This document shows positions 33,107 through 41,817 of a stretch of DNA of 64,000 nucleotides, in pieces. The notes under the pieces were generated by a model that worked only from the letters and a program-made list of their open reading frames with translations, was not told the DNA's origin and did not search any database. Position 1 is the stretch's first letter, and each line of letters begins with the position of its first letter. This DNA comes from Dryocola sp032051265 (lineage in GTDB: Bacteria > Pseudomonadota > Gammaproteobacteria > Enterobacterales > Enterobacteriaceae). Location: NCBI GenBank assembly GCA_032051265.1, contig DAMBYU010000012.1, positions 24,893 through 88,892 of the forward strand, written 5' to 3'. The position numbers and the translations under genes are program-made.

Positions 33107-33597
33107 TGAGGTTAACGAAAACGGCGGGGCTGGTGTGCCTGTTATCACTGGTACTTGCTTCAGGCGCTCTTTACTTCTGGTTTTCCCAACGTCAGCCACT
33201 CCCGGCATTGAAATGTAAAGCTACGGCGAAGGTGAAGATAGAGGCGGAGCTGGGCGAGCTGATATTTTCCATTCATGAAAGCCTGCAGCTTTACGATAGC
33301 GATAAGGGGCTTATTCAATATGAAGGCTACGTTAAATCTGCTCACGACAACACCTATCTCGAACGCACGGTTTACCTGAACAAGGGCATCAGAATCGACC
33401 GCCTTACCTGGTATTTCACGATTGAGAAAATTGCCGTTTCGCCGCTGGATACCACGCCAGATGCGATATTCAACCAGATGTGGCTTGAAAACACGGGGGA
33501 CAACGCCTCCATGGTGATCGGTATTCAACCCGTGCGGGAGAAGACTTATGTCATCAGCAGCCCCTACTCCCCGCTTTTTATCTGCGTCGCCTGGTAG
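33106..33597 (+). CDS. FidL-like membrane-anchored protein
   Basis: The 163-residue protein has an N-terminal helix (AGLVCLLSLVLASGALYFWF) and a periplasmic beta-rich domain (LQLYDSDKGLIQYEGYVKS, YLERTVYLNKGIRIDRLTWY). It resembles FidL-like proteins that accompany CadC/ToxR-type regulators in Enterobacter relatives. The ATG at 33106 shares one base with the regulator's stop. A role in stabilising or modulating the regulator, as with ToxS, is inferred from pairing. Confidence 0.75.
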   Translation: MRLTKTAGLVCLLSLVLASGALYFWFSQRQPLPALKCKATAKVKIEAELGELIFSIHESLQLYDSDKGLIQYEGYVKSAHDNTYLERTVYLNKGIRIDRLTWYFTIEKIAVSPLDTTPDAIFNQMWLENTGDNASMVIGIQPVREKTYVISSPYSPLFICVAW

Positions 33598-33646
33598 TCT
33601 GCCGACGCGGCAAAATGAGGGAGCAAGAGGCCGCCGGCTCCTGCTA

Positions 33647-35089
33647 TTAAGTCAGATCAACGTCTTTATGGCCAAAGAACCATGTGATGATAAAACCGCA
33701 GGTGTAAGAGATCAGCACGCCCGCCGCGTAAATTCCCATACCGGCATAGATACCCTGGCCGGAGGTCATCAGCGGCAGCGATACCAGGCCGGATGGACCG
33801 AACACGGTATTCAGGCCAATCGGCAGGCCGAGCCAGGCAACCAGGCCGATAAAGAAGCCGCCGCAGGCACCGCCGAGACAGGCCGTCACAAAAGGCTTCA
33901 CGCGAGGCAGCGTCACGGCATAAATCAGCGGTTCGCCAACGCCCAGCAGGCCCGGGATAATCGCGCCTTTCACCTGATTGCGGGTCATGGAATGCTTAGC
34001 TGAGCGGAAATAAAGCGCAAGCGCCGCGCCAACCTGTCCGCCACCCGCCATGGCCAGAATCGGGAACAGCGAGTTGAAGCCCTGCACATCCATTAGCGCA
34101 AAATAGACCGGGATAAAGCCCTGGTGAACGCCAAAGACCACCGCAATCAGGAACAGGCCCGCAAGGATGGCGCAGCCAAACGGATTCCCGTTCAGGTGCA
34201 GGAACAGCCAGGACATGCCTTTAAACAGTTCGCCGCCGAAAGGCATAATCAGCGTAAAGGTCAGCGCACCGGTGATCAGCAGCGTCAGCAGCGAGGTGAC
34301 GATCATATCCAGGTTATCCGGAACAACTTTACGGATCTGACGCTCAATCCACGCGCCCAGGATAGACGCAATCAGCACGCCGATAATGTTGCCGCGAGGA
34401 TCGATGCCCATCCCGAAGAAGTTATCGATACCGGAGAAATACCCCACCGTCGCTTCCGGGTTGTAACCCAGCAGGAACAACGAGGCGATAATGGCACCGT
34501 TCACGCCCGAACCGCCGAAGGCTTTCTGCGCGTTATAGCCAATCAGAATAGGCAGGAAGGTGAATAAGCCTTTGCCAAAAATTTTCATGTAACCAACGAT
34601 ATGCACGATGGTGGCATTTTTTTCGGCGGCGTCCGCAAGCAGGCCTTGTTCAATTAAGGTGGCAAAGCCAAGCAGCATCCCGGCGGCGATAAAGCCCGGG
34701 ATCAGCGGCGTAAAGATGGTGGCGAATTTAGCAAGGAACTGGTGTACCACGCTGGTTTGCTTCGCCTTCATCTTCTGTTTGGTATCGCTGGCAACCGAAC
34801 CCACATCCGTTTGCTCAGCGGCAGAATCAGCGCCGCTGACCAGCATGGCGTTCATCATTTCAGCAGCGGTTTGTGCTTTACCCGGTCCGAGAATAATTTG
34901 CAGCTGATCGTCGCTGTTGATAACGCCCAGCACTCCGGGCAGCGCCTTGAGTTTGTCATGCTCGATCAACTGGTCGTTGTTGAGCGTCAGGCGCAGGCGG
35001 GTCATGCAGTGCCCGCAGGTCTGGATATTATTTTTATTACCCACCAGTTGCACAATGGTGGCAATTAATTGTTCTGTGATCTTCGCCAT
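33647..35089 (-). CDS. murP: MurP, N-acetylmuramic acid PTS EIIBC
   Basis: This 480-residue PTS permease imports and phosphorylates N-acetylmuramic acid (MurNAc). The EIIB domain has the phosphorylatable Cys28 in CGHCMTRLR. A linker (about 90-110) leads to a ten-helix EIIC domain (FATIFTPLIPGFIAAGMLLG, GAIIPGLLGVGEPLIYAV). The EIIA domain is absent, as in E. coli MurP, which uses EIIA-Glc. It begins 2 bases after murQ in the same operon. Confidence 0.88.
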   Translation of the reverse strand: MAKITEQLIATIVQLVGNKNNIQTCGHCMTRLRLTLNNDQLIEHDKLKALPGVLGVINSDDQLQIILGPGKAQTAAEMMNAMLVSGADSAAEQTDVGSVASDTKQKMKAKQTSVVHQFLAKFATIFTPLIPGFIAAGMLLGFATLIEQGLLADAAEKNATIVHIVGYMKIFGKGLFTFLPILIGYNAQKAFGGSGVNGAIIASLFLLGYNPEATVGYFSGIDNFFGMGIDPRGNIIGVLIASILGAWIERQIRKVVPDNLDMIVTSLLTLLITGALTFTLIMPFGGELFKGMSWLFLHLNGNPFGCAILAGLFLIAVVFGVHQGFIPVYFALMDVQGFNSLFPILAMAGGGQVGAALALYFRSAKHSMTRNQVKGAIIPGLLGVGEPLIYAVTLPRVKPFVTACLGGACGGFFIGLVAWLGLPIGLNTVFGPSGLVSLPLMTSGQGIYAGMGIYAAGVLISYTCGFIITWFFGHKDVDLT

Positions 35090-35091
35090 TG

Positions 35092-36000
35092 CTAAATCTC
35101 CGTATTGGCCAGGGCCTTGCGAATAAATCCGTTATTTTTATTTAACAGCGCTTTTGCCTGCGACGCATCAAGCCCGGTCAGCACCATAACAATGGCCGTT
35201 TTGCAGTGCCCTTCGCAGGCTTCGAGCGCCCGTGATGCGGTTTGTTGATCGCAATCGGTCGCCTGCATAACGATGTTTTTCTGGCGCTGCACCAGCTTCA
35301 GGTTGGTCGCTTCCACATCCACCATCAGGTTGCCGTACACTTTCCCGCTGCGGATCATCGCCCCGGTGGTCAGCATATTTAGCACCAGCTTTTGCGCCGT
35401 GCCCGCTTTCATGCGCGAAGAGCCGGTCACCACTTCCGCCCCAACCACCGGCATGATGGCGATTTTGGCAATTTGCGTGATTTCACTACCCGCGTTGCAG
35501 GTCAGCGCAACGGTGGTCGCCCCCAGGCTGTTGGCATAGTTCAGCGCCGCCACGACGTAAGGCGTACGGCCGCTGGCGGCGATCCCTACCAGTACGTCAC
35601 TGGCGTTGAACTGGAGGTTTTTCAAATCCTCAACGCCCATCGTCAGGCTATCTTCTGCGTTTTCAACCGCCTGTAAAATGGCCTGATGGCCCCCAGCAAT
35701 CAGCGCCACTACCTGCTCGCGCGGCGTGCCGTAGGTTGGCGGGCACTCGCTGGCATCAAGAACACCCAGACGACCAGAGGTACCGGCGCCGCAGTAAATT
35801 AAGCGTCCGCCTTGTTGAAAAGCAGCAACGATGGCATCGACAGCCTGGGTAATAGCCGGGATCACCTTCTCAACCGCCAGGGCCACCTTCTGGTCCTCTT
35901 TATTAATGACTCTCAGCATCTCTTCGGTAGAGAGCATGTCGATATTTTCGCTTTGAGTATTACGGCCTTCGGTGGTCAGGGCAGATAAATCGATCTTCAT
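35092..36000 (-). CDS. murQ: MurQ, MurNAc-6-phosphate etherase
   Basis: MurQ removes the lactyl ether from MurNAc-6-P to give GlcNAc-6-P. The SIS-domain protein has GGRLIYCGAGTSGRLGVLDA, SECPPTYGTP, GIAASGRTPYVVAAL and SSRMKAGTAQKLVLNM. The product is about 302 residues. The ATG at 36000 (MKIDLSALTTEGRN) is preferred because other MurQ proteins begin M-x-IDL; in-frame ATGs exist at 36003 and 36018. It is followed immediately by murP. Confidence 0.92.
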   Translation of the reverse strand: MKIDLSALTTEGRNTQSENIDMLSTEEMLRVINKEDQKVALAVEKVIPAITQAVDAIVAAFQQGGRLIYCGAGTSGRLGVLDASECPPTYGTPREQVVALIAGGHQAILQAVENAEDSLTMGVEDLKNLQFNASDVLVGIAASGRTPYVVAALNYANSLGATTVALTCNAGSEITQIAKIAIMPVVGAEVVTGSSRMKAGTAQKLVLNMLTTGAMIRSGKVYGNLMVDVEATNLKLVQRQKNIVMQATDCDQQTASRALEACEGHCKTAIVMVLTGLDASQAKALLNKNNGFIRKALANTEI

Positions 36001-36036
36001 CATTGTCTCGCTATTCATTGATGCCGGTTGGCAACA

Positions 36037-36612
36037 TTACAGTTCCAGCGCCCAGCGCAAAAATGCTTTGCGTTGAGTCGCGTCTAATTTCAAAAATTCA
36101 TTCTGGGCCTGGCTTAAGGAGGCGCCATGTCCGTTTGGTGCGTCGGCTCCGGTCCGGGGAGAAACCGAAGCCCCGGGTAAATACTGGCTGTAATCGGTCA
36201 TTAACGTGCTTTGCGGCAGCGTCAGCGGCTGGCTGTTCAGTGCAATCGCCGGGCCATCAACATTCCTGAGAGCAAAGTGCGGATCTTTAGCGGCCTTACG
36301 CGTTTCATTTTCCGTGCTCGGCGTCGCGGTGGTGAGGATAATTTCTCCGGTGAGCGGCGCATCAAAGCTCAGCAGCCAGGCAGCGGAGGTAATACGGCCC
36401 AGGCTTTCGTTTGCGGAGCCGGGATTGATCGGCGCATCAAAGCGCACAATCATCGCCTGCTGACCCGCCCCAAGCGTTATCGACTTCGCCAGAGGATTGA
36501 TCTGCGCATCGCGTGCCGCCAGGAGATGCACATTTTCCCCCATTTTCAGCGTGGCGGCCACGCTGAGGCCGGAAAACGTAAGCAACAGCAGAGTTATCAT
36601 AGTTCTGAACAT
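36037..36612 (-). CDS. Secreted DUF2057 (YccT-like) protein
   Basis: The 191-residue precursor has a signal peptide (ITLLLLTFSGLSVA). Its mature part matches the DUF2057/YccT style: LKMGENVHLLAARD, LGAGQQAMIVRFDAPI, and the C-terminal LKLDATQRKAFLRWALEL. YccT itself has been linked to curli secretion in other bacteria. Here it lies between the porin and murQ in one operon, which points to an envelope role during cell-wall sugar uptake (inference). Confidence 0.75.
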   Translation of the reverse strand: MFRTMITLLLLTFSGLSVAATLKMGENVHLLAARDAQINPLAKSITLGAGQQAMIVRFDAPINPGSANESLGRITSAAWLLSFDAPLTGEIILTTATPSTENETRKAAKDPHFALRNVDGPAIALNSQPLTLPQSTLMTDYSQYLPGASVSPRTGADAPNGHGASLSQAQNEFLKLDATQRKAFLRWALEL

Positions 36613-36666
36613 CGGGTACTCCTTTTGCGGCCGGAACAGTTGCCCCGTTCCGGCCAGCCAGTATTA

Positions 36667-37743
36667 TCAGAATTCGTAGCGCAGCCCGGCGTGCCAGAAG
36701 CTCTCTGCAGCAGAGCTTCCGCCAAACGAAACGCTGCGGCCGGTCATAACGTTTTTGCCGTCGTGCCCGTTACGCAAGATATAAGCCGTGTAGATTGAGC
36801 TACGCGGGGTCAGCTTATATTGCGCCTCGAAGGTGGTATCACGCAGCTCCAGCTCATCGCCGCCTTCGTTATTGAGATGACGGTAACCGGTTCGTACTGC
36901 CCAGTCGCTGTTGATGTTGTAAACGGCGGTGAATTCCAGGTTTTTATCTTTGCTGTCCGCAAGACCGTTGGTATAGGTCACCGTGTCCTGCGAGTAGAGT
37001 AAGCCAAGCATCAGCGAACCGAGATAATAACGCGTACCTGCGCCGCCATAAGTAAAGGTGTCTGCTCCATTGCTGCGGCTGTTATCGCTCAGCTTTGCAC
37101 GGGTTTTCTGGAAAGCGACAACCGGAGCCAGCTTTCCGGCATCGCCCATATCCAGCGTATAGCGCATTGCGGCGTTATAGCCGTAATCCAGATCGGAGGT
37201 GTTATTCCCGATGATCCAGGCGGTTGAAAAATCAACATTACCGAAGGTGTTCTGATACTGCACCGTGCCGTCCTGGCGGAATACCTGTACCGCTGTCGGG
37301 TCGATATGTCTTGCCTGGCGGCCGGTTGAAACATCCGAGCTTGCGAACACATCACCAATATCGGTGAACATAATCAGCCCGGAGGAGACTCGCCCGCCGG
37401 TAATTTTTCCGTATTCGGACATATCCAGACCCGCCCAGACATAACGCGCGGTCAGGCTGTCGTTTTCACCTTCAACGTTGTTGGCATACTCGGCAGAGTT
37501 GACCTGATACTGAGCAAGCCCGATAACCGAAATGGTGTCATTTACCACCTGCCGCCCGCTCAACCCGAAGCGGCCATCAAAATCGCCCTGCGCATCGCCG
37601 GTTTTTTTATCGGAGATGTTAAAACCAAAACGGCCATACAGATCCACGGTAGATCCATCTTTATCTTTATAAATTTCAGCGGCTTGTGTAGTAAAACTCG
37701 CCATCATGGCAAGGAGAGAAAGGGTACAAATCTTTGTTTTCAT
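36667..37743 (-). CDS. General porin (OmpC/F family) of the mur cluster
   Basis: The 358-residue precursor has a signal peptide (MKTKICTLSLLAMMASFTTQ, cleaved after AA). The 16-strand porin pattern follows: EIYKDKDGSTVDLYGRFGF, GRFGLSGRQVVND, RYVWAGLDMSEYGKITGGR, and the C-terminal strand ending FWHAGLRYEF with terminal Phe. It is divergent from murR and first in the porin-DUF2057-murQ-murP operon, so it is probably a MurR-controlled channel for MurNAc or muropeptides. Several in-frame ATGs exist; the one directly before the signal sequence was chosen. Confidence 0.85.
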   Translation of the reverse strand: MKTKICTLSLLAMMASFTTQAAEIYKDKDGSTVDLYGRFGFNISDKKTGDAQGDFDGRFGLSGRQVVNDTISVIGLAQYQVNSAEYANNVEGENDSLTARYVWAGLDMSEYGKITGGRVSSGLIMFTDIGDVFASSDVSTGRQARHIDPTAVQVFRQDGTVQYQNTFGNVDFSTAWIIGNNTSDLDYGYNAAMRYTLDMGDAGKLAPVVAFQKTRAKLSDNSRSNGADTFTYGGAGTRYYLGSLMLGLLYSQDTVTYTNGLADSKDKNLEFTAVYNINSDWAVRTGYRHLNNEGGDELELRDTTFEAQYKLTPRSSIYTAYILRNGHDGKNVMTGRSVSFGGSSAAESFWHAGLRYEF

Positions 37744-37978
37744 TATCATCATTCCATTAGCGGATAAATTATAGTCTGGTCTGGCTCCGAATGGAATAAT
37801 TAATGATCCAATTTTAATTTGGAAGGAATATTTTATTCTTATGCAAATAAATGTGAACTAACTCATACATTGTGTGTGGTTAATTTGGCGGCAAAAAAAC
37901 GCCATTATGGAGAGGAGAGTTGCCTTTCAGGCCGGAGAAAGTAATGATCGTGACGGATTTTTTTGTGGAGAAACTCTG
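37744..37978. promoter_or_regulatory. Divergent porin/murR promoter region
   Basis: This 235-bp region is AT-rich between 37760 and 37880 and carries repeated AATTAAT/AATTTGG-type words. It must hold the promoters of murR and the porin-mur operon, and probably the MurR operator. No exact operator could be assigned. Confidence 0.5.
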
Positions 37979-38836
37979 GTGCTGTACCGTCAAAAATTGA
38001 TTGAGAATCTGGCACGCTTTACCCCCGGTGAACGCAAAATTGCGGATTTCATCATCAACAGTCCCGACGCTTTGAAAGAGCTCTCTTCACAGCAGCTTGC
38101 ACAAACGCTTGGCGTCAGCCAGTCGGCGATAGTGAAATTTGCGCAAAAGCTGGGGTTAAAGGGTTTTACAAAATTCAAAGTGGCGCTGGTCGAGGAGTGG
38201 GGAAAGCAGGCTTCCGACCTGAAGCAACAGTCGCTACATTTGCATAACGATATCAGCAGCCAGGACCCCCTCGGCGACGTGGCGAATAAGCTTTTAATTG
38301 AAAAGCTTAATGCGATAAGAAAAACGACGGACAGCCTCGATCTCGCTCAGCTTGAAAAGATTATAGGGCTGCTTCAGGCGGCGAGACGCATTCATATTAG
38401 CGCCATTGGCGGCTCTTCTCTGGTGGGCCGGGATCTTGCCTGGAAGCTGATGAAAATCGGTTTTCATGTGCTTATGGAATACGACAGTCACGTACAGTTA
38501 ACCATCGCCCAAACGCTTACCGCAAAGGACGTTATGCTGGCAATCTCCTTCTCGGGCCAGCGCAAAGAGGTGCTGCTGGCAGCAGAGATTGCAAAATCCA
38601 AAGGCGCAACCGTTATCGCGATAACCTCCTTACAGGAGAGCGACCTCAGAAAGCTGGCCGATTACACTCTCGATACGGTTGCGGATGAGCAGCGCTGGCG
38701 AAGCTCATCCATTTCATCGCGCACGGCGCAACTGTGCGTGATCGATCTGCTGTTTATGGGCCTGCTTCAGCTTAACGAAAGCGAAGGCATGAAAATGATA
38801 GAACAGAGCCGCAGGCTGGTTGATAAGCTATCCTGA
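37979..38836 (+). CDS. murR: MurR, RpiR-family repressor of MurNAc catabolism
   Basis: The 285-residue regulator has an N-terminal RpiR HTH (ERKIADFIINSPDALKELSS, LGVSQSAIVKFAQKLGLKGF) and a C-terminal SIS sugar-phosphate domain (HISAIGGSSLVGRDLAWKLM, AISFSGQRKEVLLAAEIAKS). E. coli MurR represses murQP and is relieved by MurNAc-6-P. The GTG at 37979 follows GTGGAG by 8 bases and gives the family N-terminus MLYRQKL; the open frame extends further upstream without support. It is divergent from the operon it should control. Confidence 0.9.
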   Translation: MLYRQKLIENLARFTPGERKIADFIINSPDALKELSSQQLAQTLGVSQSAIVKFAQKLGLKGFTKFKVALVEEWGKQASDLKQQSLHLHNDISSQDPLGDVANKLLIEKLNAIRKTTDSLDLAQLEKIIGLLQAARRIHISAIGGSSLVGRDLAWKLMKIGFHVLMEYDSHVQLTIAQTLTAKDVMLAISFSGQRKEVLLAAEIAKSKGATVIAITSLQESDLRKLADYTLDTVADEQRWRSSSISSRTAQLCVIDLLFMGLLQLNESEGMKMIEQSRRLVDKLS

Positions 38837-38883
38837 CCGCGCCTTTGCCTTTTCAAAATGACTAAACGCTCTCAAGGAATGCC

Positions 38884-39408
38884 ATGACTATCCAGAATAT
38901 TTCCCCTGCCGAAGCCAGAACGCTGCTTGCGCAAGGCGCGGCGCTGATTGATATCCGTGAGCGGGATGAGTATGCACGCGAAAATATCCCTGAGGCGCAC
39001 CTCCTGTCGCTTTCTGCGATTGAACATGGCGACCGGCTTGGTCCGTTCGAACCGTACGATACGGTGATTTTTTATTGTCAGTCGGGCACGCGCTCTTCGC
39101 AAAATGCGCAGAAACTGGCAGAGGCTGTCGCCCCGGCAAAAGTCCTGCTGCTGGAAGGAGGGCTGAACGCGTGGAAAAAAGAGGGACAGGAAATCCTTGC
39201 CGATAAAACACAGCCGCTGCCGCTGATGCGCCAGGTACAGATAGCGGCGGGTACGCTGGTGCTGGCCGGGGTCGTTCTGGGGTATGGTGTTAATTCCGCG
39301 TTCTTTTTGCTCTGCGGCTTTGTGGGCGCGGGCCTGCTGTTTGCGGGTATCAGCGGCTTTTGCGGCATGGCTCGCCTGCTGGCGGTCATGCCGTGGAACC
39401 GTCGCTAG
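38884..39408 (+). CDS. ygaP: YgaP, membrane-anchored rhodanese
   Basis: The 174-residue thiosulfate sulfurtransferase has an N-terminal rhodanese domain with active-site Cys65 in YCQSGTRSS, and two C-terminal transmembrane helices (QIAAGTLVLAGVVLGYGV, FFLLCGFVGAGLLFAGIS). The length and sequence match E. coli YgaP. It is 47 bp after murR and may share its transcript, though the functions are unrelated. It overlaps the convergent 2H phosphoesterase gene by 4 bases. Confidence 0.93.
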   Translation: MTIQNISPAEARTLLAQGAALIDIRERDEYARENIPEAHLLSLSAIEHGDRLGPFEPYDTVIFYCQSGTRSSQNAQKLAEAVAPAKVLLLEGGLNAWKKEGQEILADKTQPLPLMRQVQIAAGTLVLAGVVLGYGVNSAFFLLCGFVGAGLLFAGISGFCGMARLLAVMPWNRR

Positions 39409-40085
39409 CAGTCGTAAACTTCCGTCCAGTTATAGTTGGTAAAGGCAAGCCGGACAGCAGAGGCAACCTCGCCATAATTGTCCGTACGGTGCGCCATGAA
39501 ATACTCCCTGAAGCGGGCGGGAAGAAAGTCCGCCTGGTAACGTAATAGCGTGCTGTGCCAGAACGGCGGCGGCAAAGGTATATCGCCATGTCGTTCGCGC
39601 AGTTTATCCCGCCAGGGGGAATCAAGCAGTTGCCGGGCAAACCCCTCTTTCGCCTCATAGCTTTTCACATCTGGCGTGCCGGCGATTAATAGTTGATTAG
39701 GCAACGCAACCAGCCGCAGGTTGCTGATGGTTACCTTCAGGTTTTTTGCCTGTCTGGCGAAGATCGCTGCCAGATACGGATCGATGTCAGCAATATTGCA
39801 ACGCAGGTATAGCGGCATGGTAATAGCAAAAAAGGTAAAATGCAGCCCCGATAAAGGCATCGCGTCGGCCAGCGGATCGCCCCGCGCAAGTTCACTTATC
39901 TCGCATAATAAATCATGTAGCGGCGCAGTTAGCGGAGGCTTAATGCCGCTGGTAATAGCAAGCTTATGCTGGTCGTAAAACGCCTGCTGCATTATTTCCC
40001 CACGGCCGGGGTGCATTGCCCATTTGGTAAGCGTTTTCTCGCTCGTCATGGAATAAAGCATCTGTAACTCGTTGGGATTAAACAT
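39405..40085 (-). CDS. 2H phosphoesterase superfamily protein
   Basis: The 226-residue cytosolic protein has two H-x-T/S motifs characteristic of LigT/2H enzymes: GLHFTFFAI (about residue 82) and FWHSTLLRY (about 178). It is longer than ThpR. No neighbour indicates a substrate. It could be a cyclic phosphodiesterase acting on RNA ends or nucleotides; this is inferred only from the paired motifs. Confidence 0.6.
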   Translation of the reverse strand: MFNPNELQMLYSMTSEKTLTKWAMHPGRGEIMQQAFYDQHKLAITSGIKPPLTAPLHDLLCEISELARGDPLADAMPLSGLHFTFFAITMPLYLRCNIADIDPYLAAIFARQAKNLKVTISNLRLVALPNQLLIAGTPDVKSYEAKEGFARQLLDSPWRDKLRERHGDIPLPPPFWHSTLLRYQADFLPARFREYFMAHRTDNYGEVASAVRLAFTNYNWTEVYDC

Positions 40086-40235
40086 CCTGACTCCTCCCTG
40101 CTGGCCTGTACCAGTAATGCACGAAACGTTATACGAGACTGCTTTATCGCCTGGTCAGTCTGATCTATTGTTAAAGATACCGGCTGCCGGCTGTGCTGAC
40201 GGGCAGTTTACTACCTGACATTTAAGAGGCTATAT

Positions 40236-40415
40236 ATGTTTAAAGTGGGCGATCTTGTTCAACCTAAAAAGGGTGGACCTAAGCTTGAGGTACTGGACAT
40301 TCAGGGAGATGAGGTGATTTGTACACCGGCCAACATCCTCAGCGGTGAGAAGGTCACGCTAAAGGCTTCAGAAGTAACGCTGTACCAGGAGGATGGCGAT
40401 TTCGGCGTTTGCTAG
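40236..40415 (+). CDS. Small YodC/DUF2158-like protein
   Basis: The 59-residue protein starts MFKVGDLVQPKKGGPKLEVL, with GDEVICTPANI and SEVTLYQEDGDFGVC. The K-x-GG-P-x-M/L pattern near the N-terminus is typical of YodC/DUF2158 proteins, which have an SH3-like fold. AGAGG lies 7 bases before ATG 40236. A GGCGGGCG/CGCCCGTC hairpin follows. Function is unknown. Confidence 0.7.
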   Translation: MFKVGDLVQPKKGGPKLEVLDIQGDEVICTPANILSGEKVTLKASEVTLYQEDGDFGVC

Positions 40416-40424
40416 TTGTGCAGG

Positions 40425-40443
40425 CGGGCGTTATCGCCCGTCT
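40425..40443 (+). terminator. Hairpin after the YodC-like gene
   Basis: GCGGGCG-TTAT-CGCCCGT forms a strong stem about 10 bp after the stop codon. There is no T run, so it is probably a weak terminator. Confidence 0.45.
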
Positions 40444-40828
40444 GAAACCGTGCTGTATCTGCATCGCCGGTTCTCCATAGCCGGGTAAGCGGTGTATAAG
40501 CCTGTCATCACCAGCCTTTTCTTTAACCCGCCAAAACACATTTCTCGCTTTATCAAGATAACAACAGCGGATAGCGCAAAAACGCATAGGCTAACTAGCT
40601 GATATAAAAAGTAAAAAATAGAAACAGGCGACAAAATCAGGAAATAGCGGCGGATAACTGACCTTTAGCATATTTTATTGACCAAACGCCGATAAATAAA
40701 AATTTTACGCTAATTGCTCAATTCAATGTAGAGATATAATCTACTCACATTAAATATCCCAACCCTTCTCACTAGCAATCACGCCAATACCTGGTGTTTA
40801 CAGCTAATGTTTTTCCGGAGCCAGAATA
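40444..40828. other. Long alaE upstream region with promoter
   Basis: No gene is credible here. TATAAT at 40735-40740 with TTGCTC at 40714-40719 (15-base spacer) is a candidate alaE promoter. E. coli carries stpA near this position, but no H-NS-like protein is encoded here. A minus-strand 67-codon hydrophobic frame (40431-40634) lacks a ribosome site. Confidence 0.5.
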
Positions 40829-41284
40829 ATGTTTTCTCCTGAGTCACGCCTGCGCCACGCTGCAGCGGATACTTTCGCCATGGTGGTTTATTGCTCGGTA
40901 GTGAACATGATGATTGAGATCTTTCTCTCCGGCATGAGTTTTGACCAGTCGCTGTCATCGCGCCTTGTCGCAATCCCGGTAAATATTCTCATCGCCTGGC
41001 CATACGGTATGTATCGTGATGCTTTTATGCGCTTCGCCAGACGCTACAGCAACGCGAACTGGGCAAAGAATCTGGCGGACGTGCTGGCTTATGTCAGCTT
41101 TCAGTCACCGGTCTATGTGGCGATCCTGCTGGCGGTCGGAGCCGACTGGCAGCAGATTATCGCCGCCGTGAGTTCCAATATTGTCGTGTCGATGATGATG
41201 GGTGCAGCTTACGGCTATTTTCTGGACTATTGCCGCCGCCTGTTTCGTCTTAGCGGCTACCGGAACGCGAAAGCGCAAGCGTAA
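40829..41284 (+). CDS. alaE: AlaE, L-alanine exporter
   Basis: This 151-residue inner membrane exporter of L-alanine has about four transmembrane helices (FAMVVYCSVVNMMIEIFLSG, RLVAIPVNILIAWPYGMY, FQSPVYVAILLAVGADW, NIVVSMMMGAAYGYFLDYC). The sequence is nearly colinear with E. coli AlaE (YgaW). It is convergent with ygaC. Confidence 0.94.
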   Translation: MFSPESRLRHAAADTFAMVVYCSVVNMMIEIFLSGMSFDQSLSSRLVAIPVNILIAWPYGMYRDAFMRFARRYSNANWAKNLADVLAYVSFQSPVYVAILLAVGADWQQIIAAVSSNIVVSMMMGAAYGYFLDYCRRLFRLSGYRNAKAQA

Positions 41285-41316
41285 AGGGGTGACTGGCGCA
41301 GCGCCAGCCCGGAAGA

Positions 41317-41658
41317 TTAATGCTCGCCAAACAACCCTGACAAATAACGCTCCAGTGCGATACGTGAGCTAAAGCCGTGCGGGATGCCGTAATGCTGGTG
41401 CGTTTCCCCGGCAAGATAAAGCGGAAACTGCTGGTAGTGATCGCAGGTTTTAACATCCGACGCGGGCTCGGCCAGCGTCTGGCTGCGTTCTTTCAGCGTC
41501 GGATGAATAACTAACGCCGTACGCCCCATTCGCGCTTCACGATTAACATAAACGTAGTTTTCACCGCGGCGATAGCCATAGGCTTTGGGGGTCACTTCAT
41601 CCATGGTAAAACCGGCTTTTTCAAGTACGCGGGCCACCTCGTCAGGTCTTAAATACAT
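41317..41658 (-). CDS. ygaC: YgaC family protein
   Basis: The 113-residue cytosolic protein has MYLRPDEVARVLEKAGFTMD, YGYRRGENYVYVNREARMGR, IHPTLKERSQTLAEP and HYGIPHGFSSRIALERYL, essentially E. coli YgaC (DUF2002). E. coli ygaC is Fur-regulated; its function is unknown. It is divergent from ygaM, as in E. coli. Confidence 0.92.
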   Translation of the reverse strand: MYLRPDEVARVLEKAGFTMDEVTPKAYGYRRGENYVYVNREARMGRTALVIHPTLKERSQTLAEPASDVKTCDHYQQFPLYLAGETHQHYGIPHGFSSRIALERYLSGLFGEH

Positions 41659-41817
41659 AATTTTTCCTCGTCATCTTTTTAGCCACTGCACCATACATTA
41701 ACCAGCATTAGCAGGGCTTTCGGATTAGTCCATAAAGAGGGTGAAAGAGCGTGACCTGCCTCATTACTAAAGATTATGGTCTACACTAAAAGTCACATCG
41801 CACATAGGGAGAAACAA

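Noticed and set aside
40431..40634. Hydrophobic 67-codon minus-strand frame upstream of alaE
   Set aside because: The N-terminal helix is tempting, but there is no ribosome site, the second half looks non-coding and it overlaps a hairpin.
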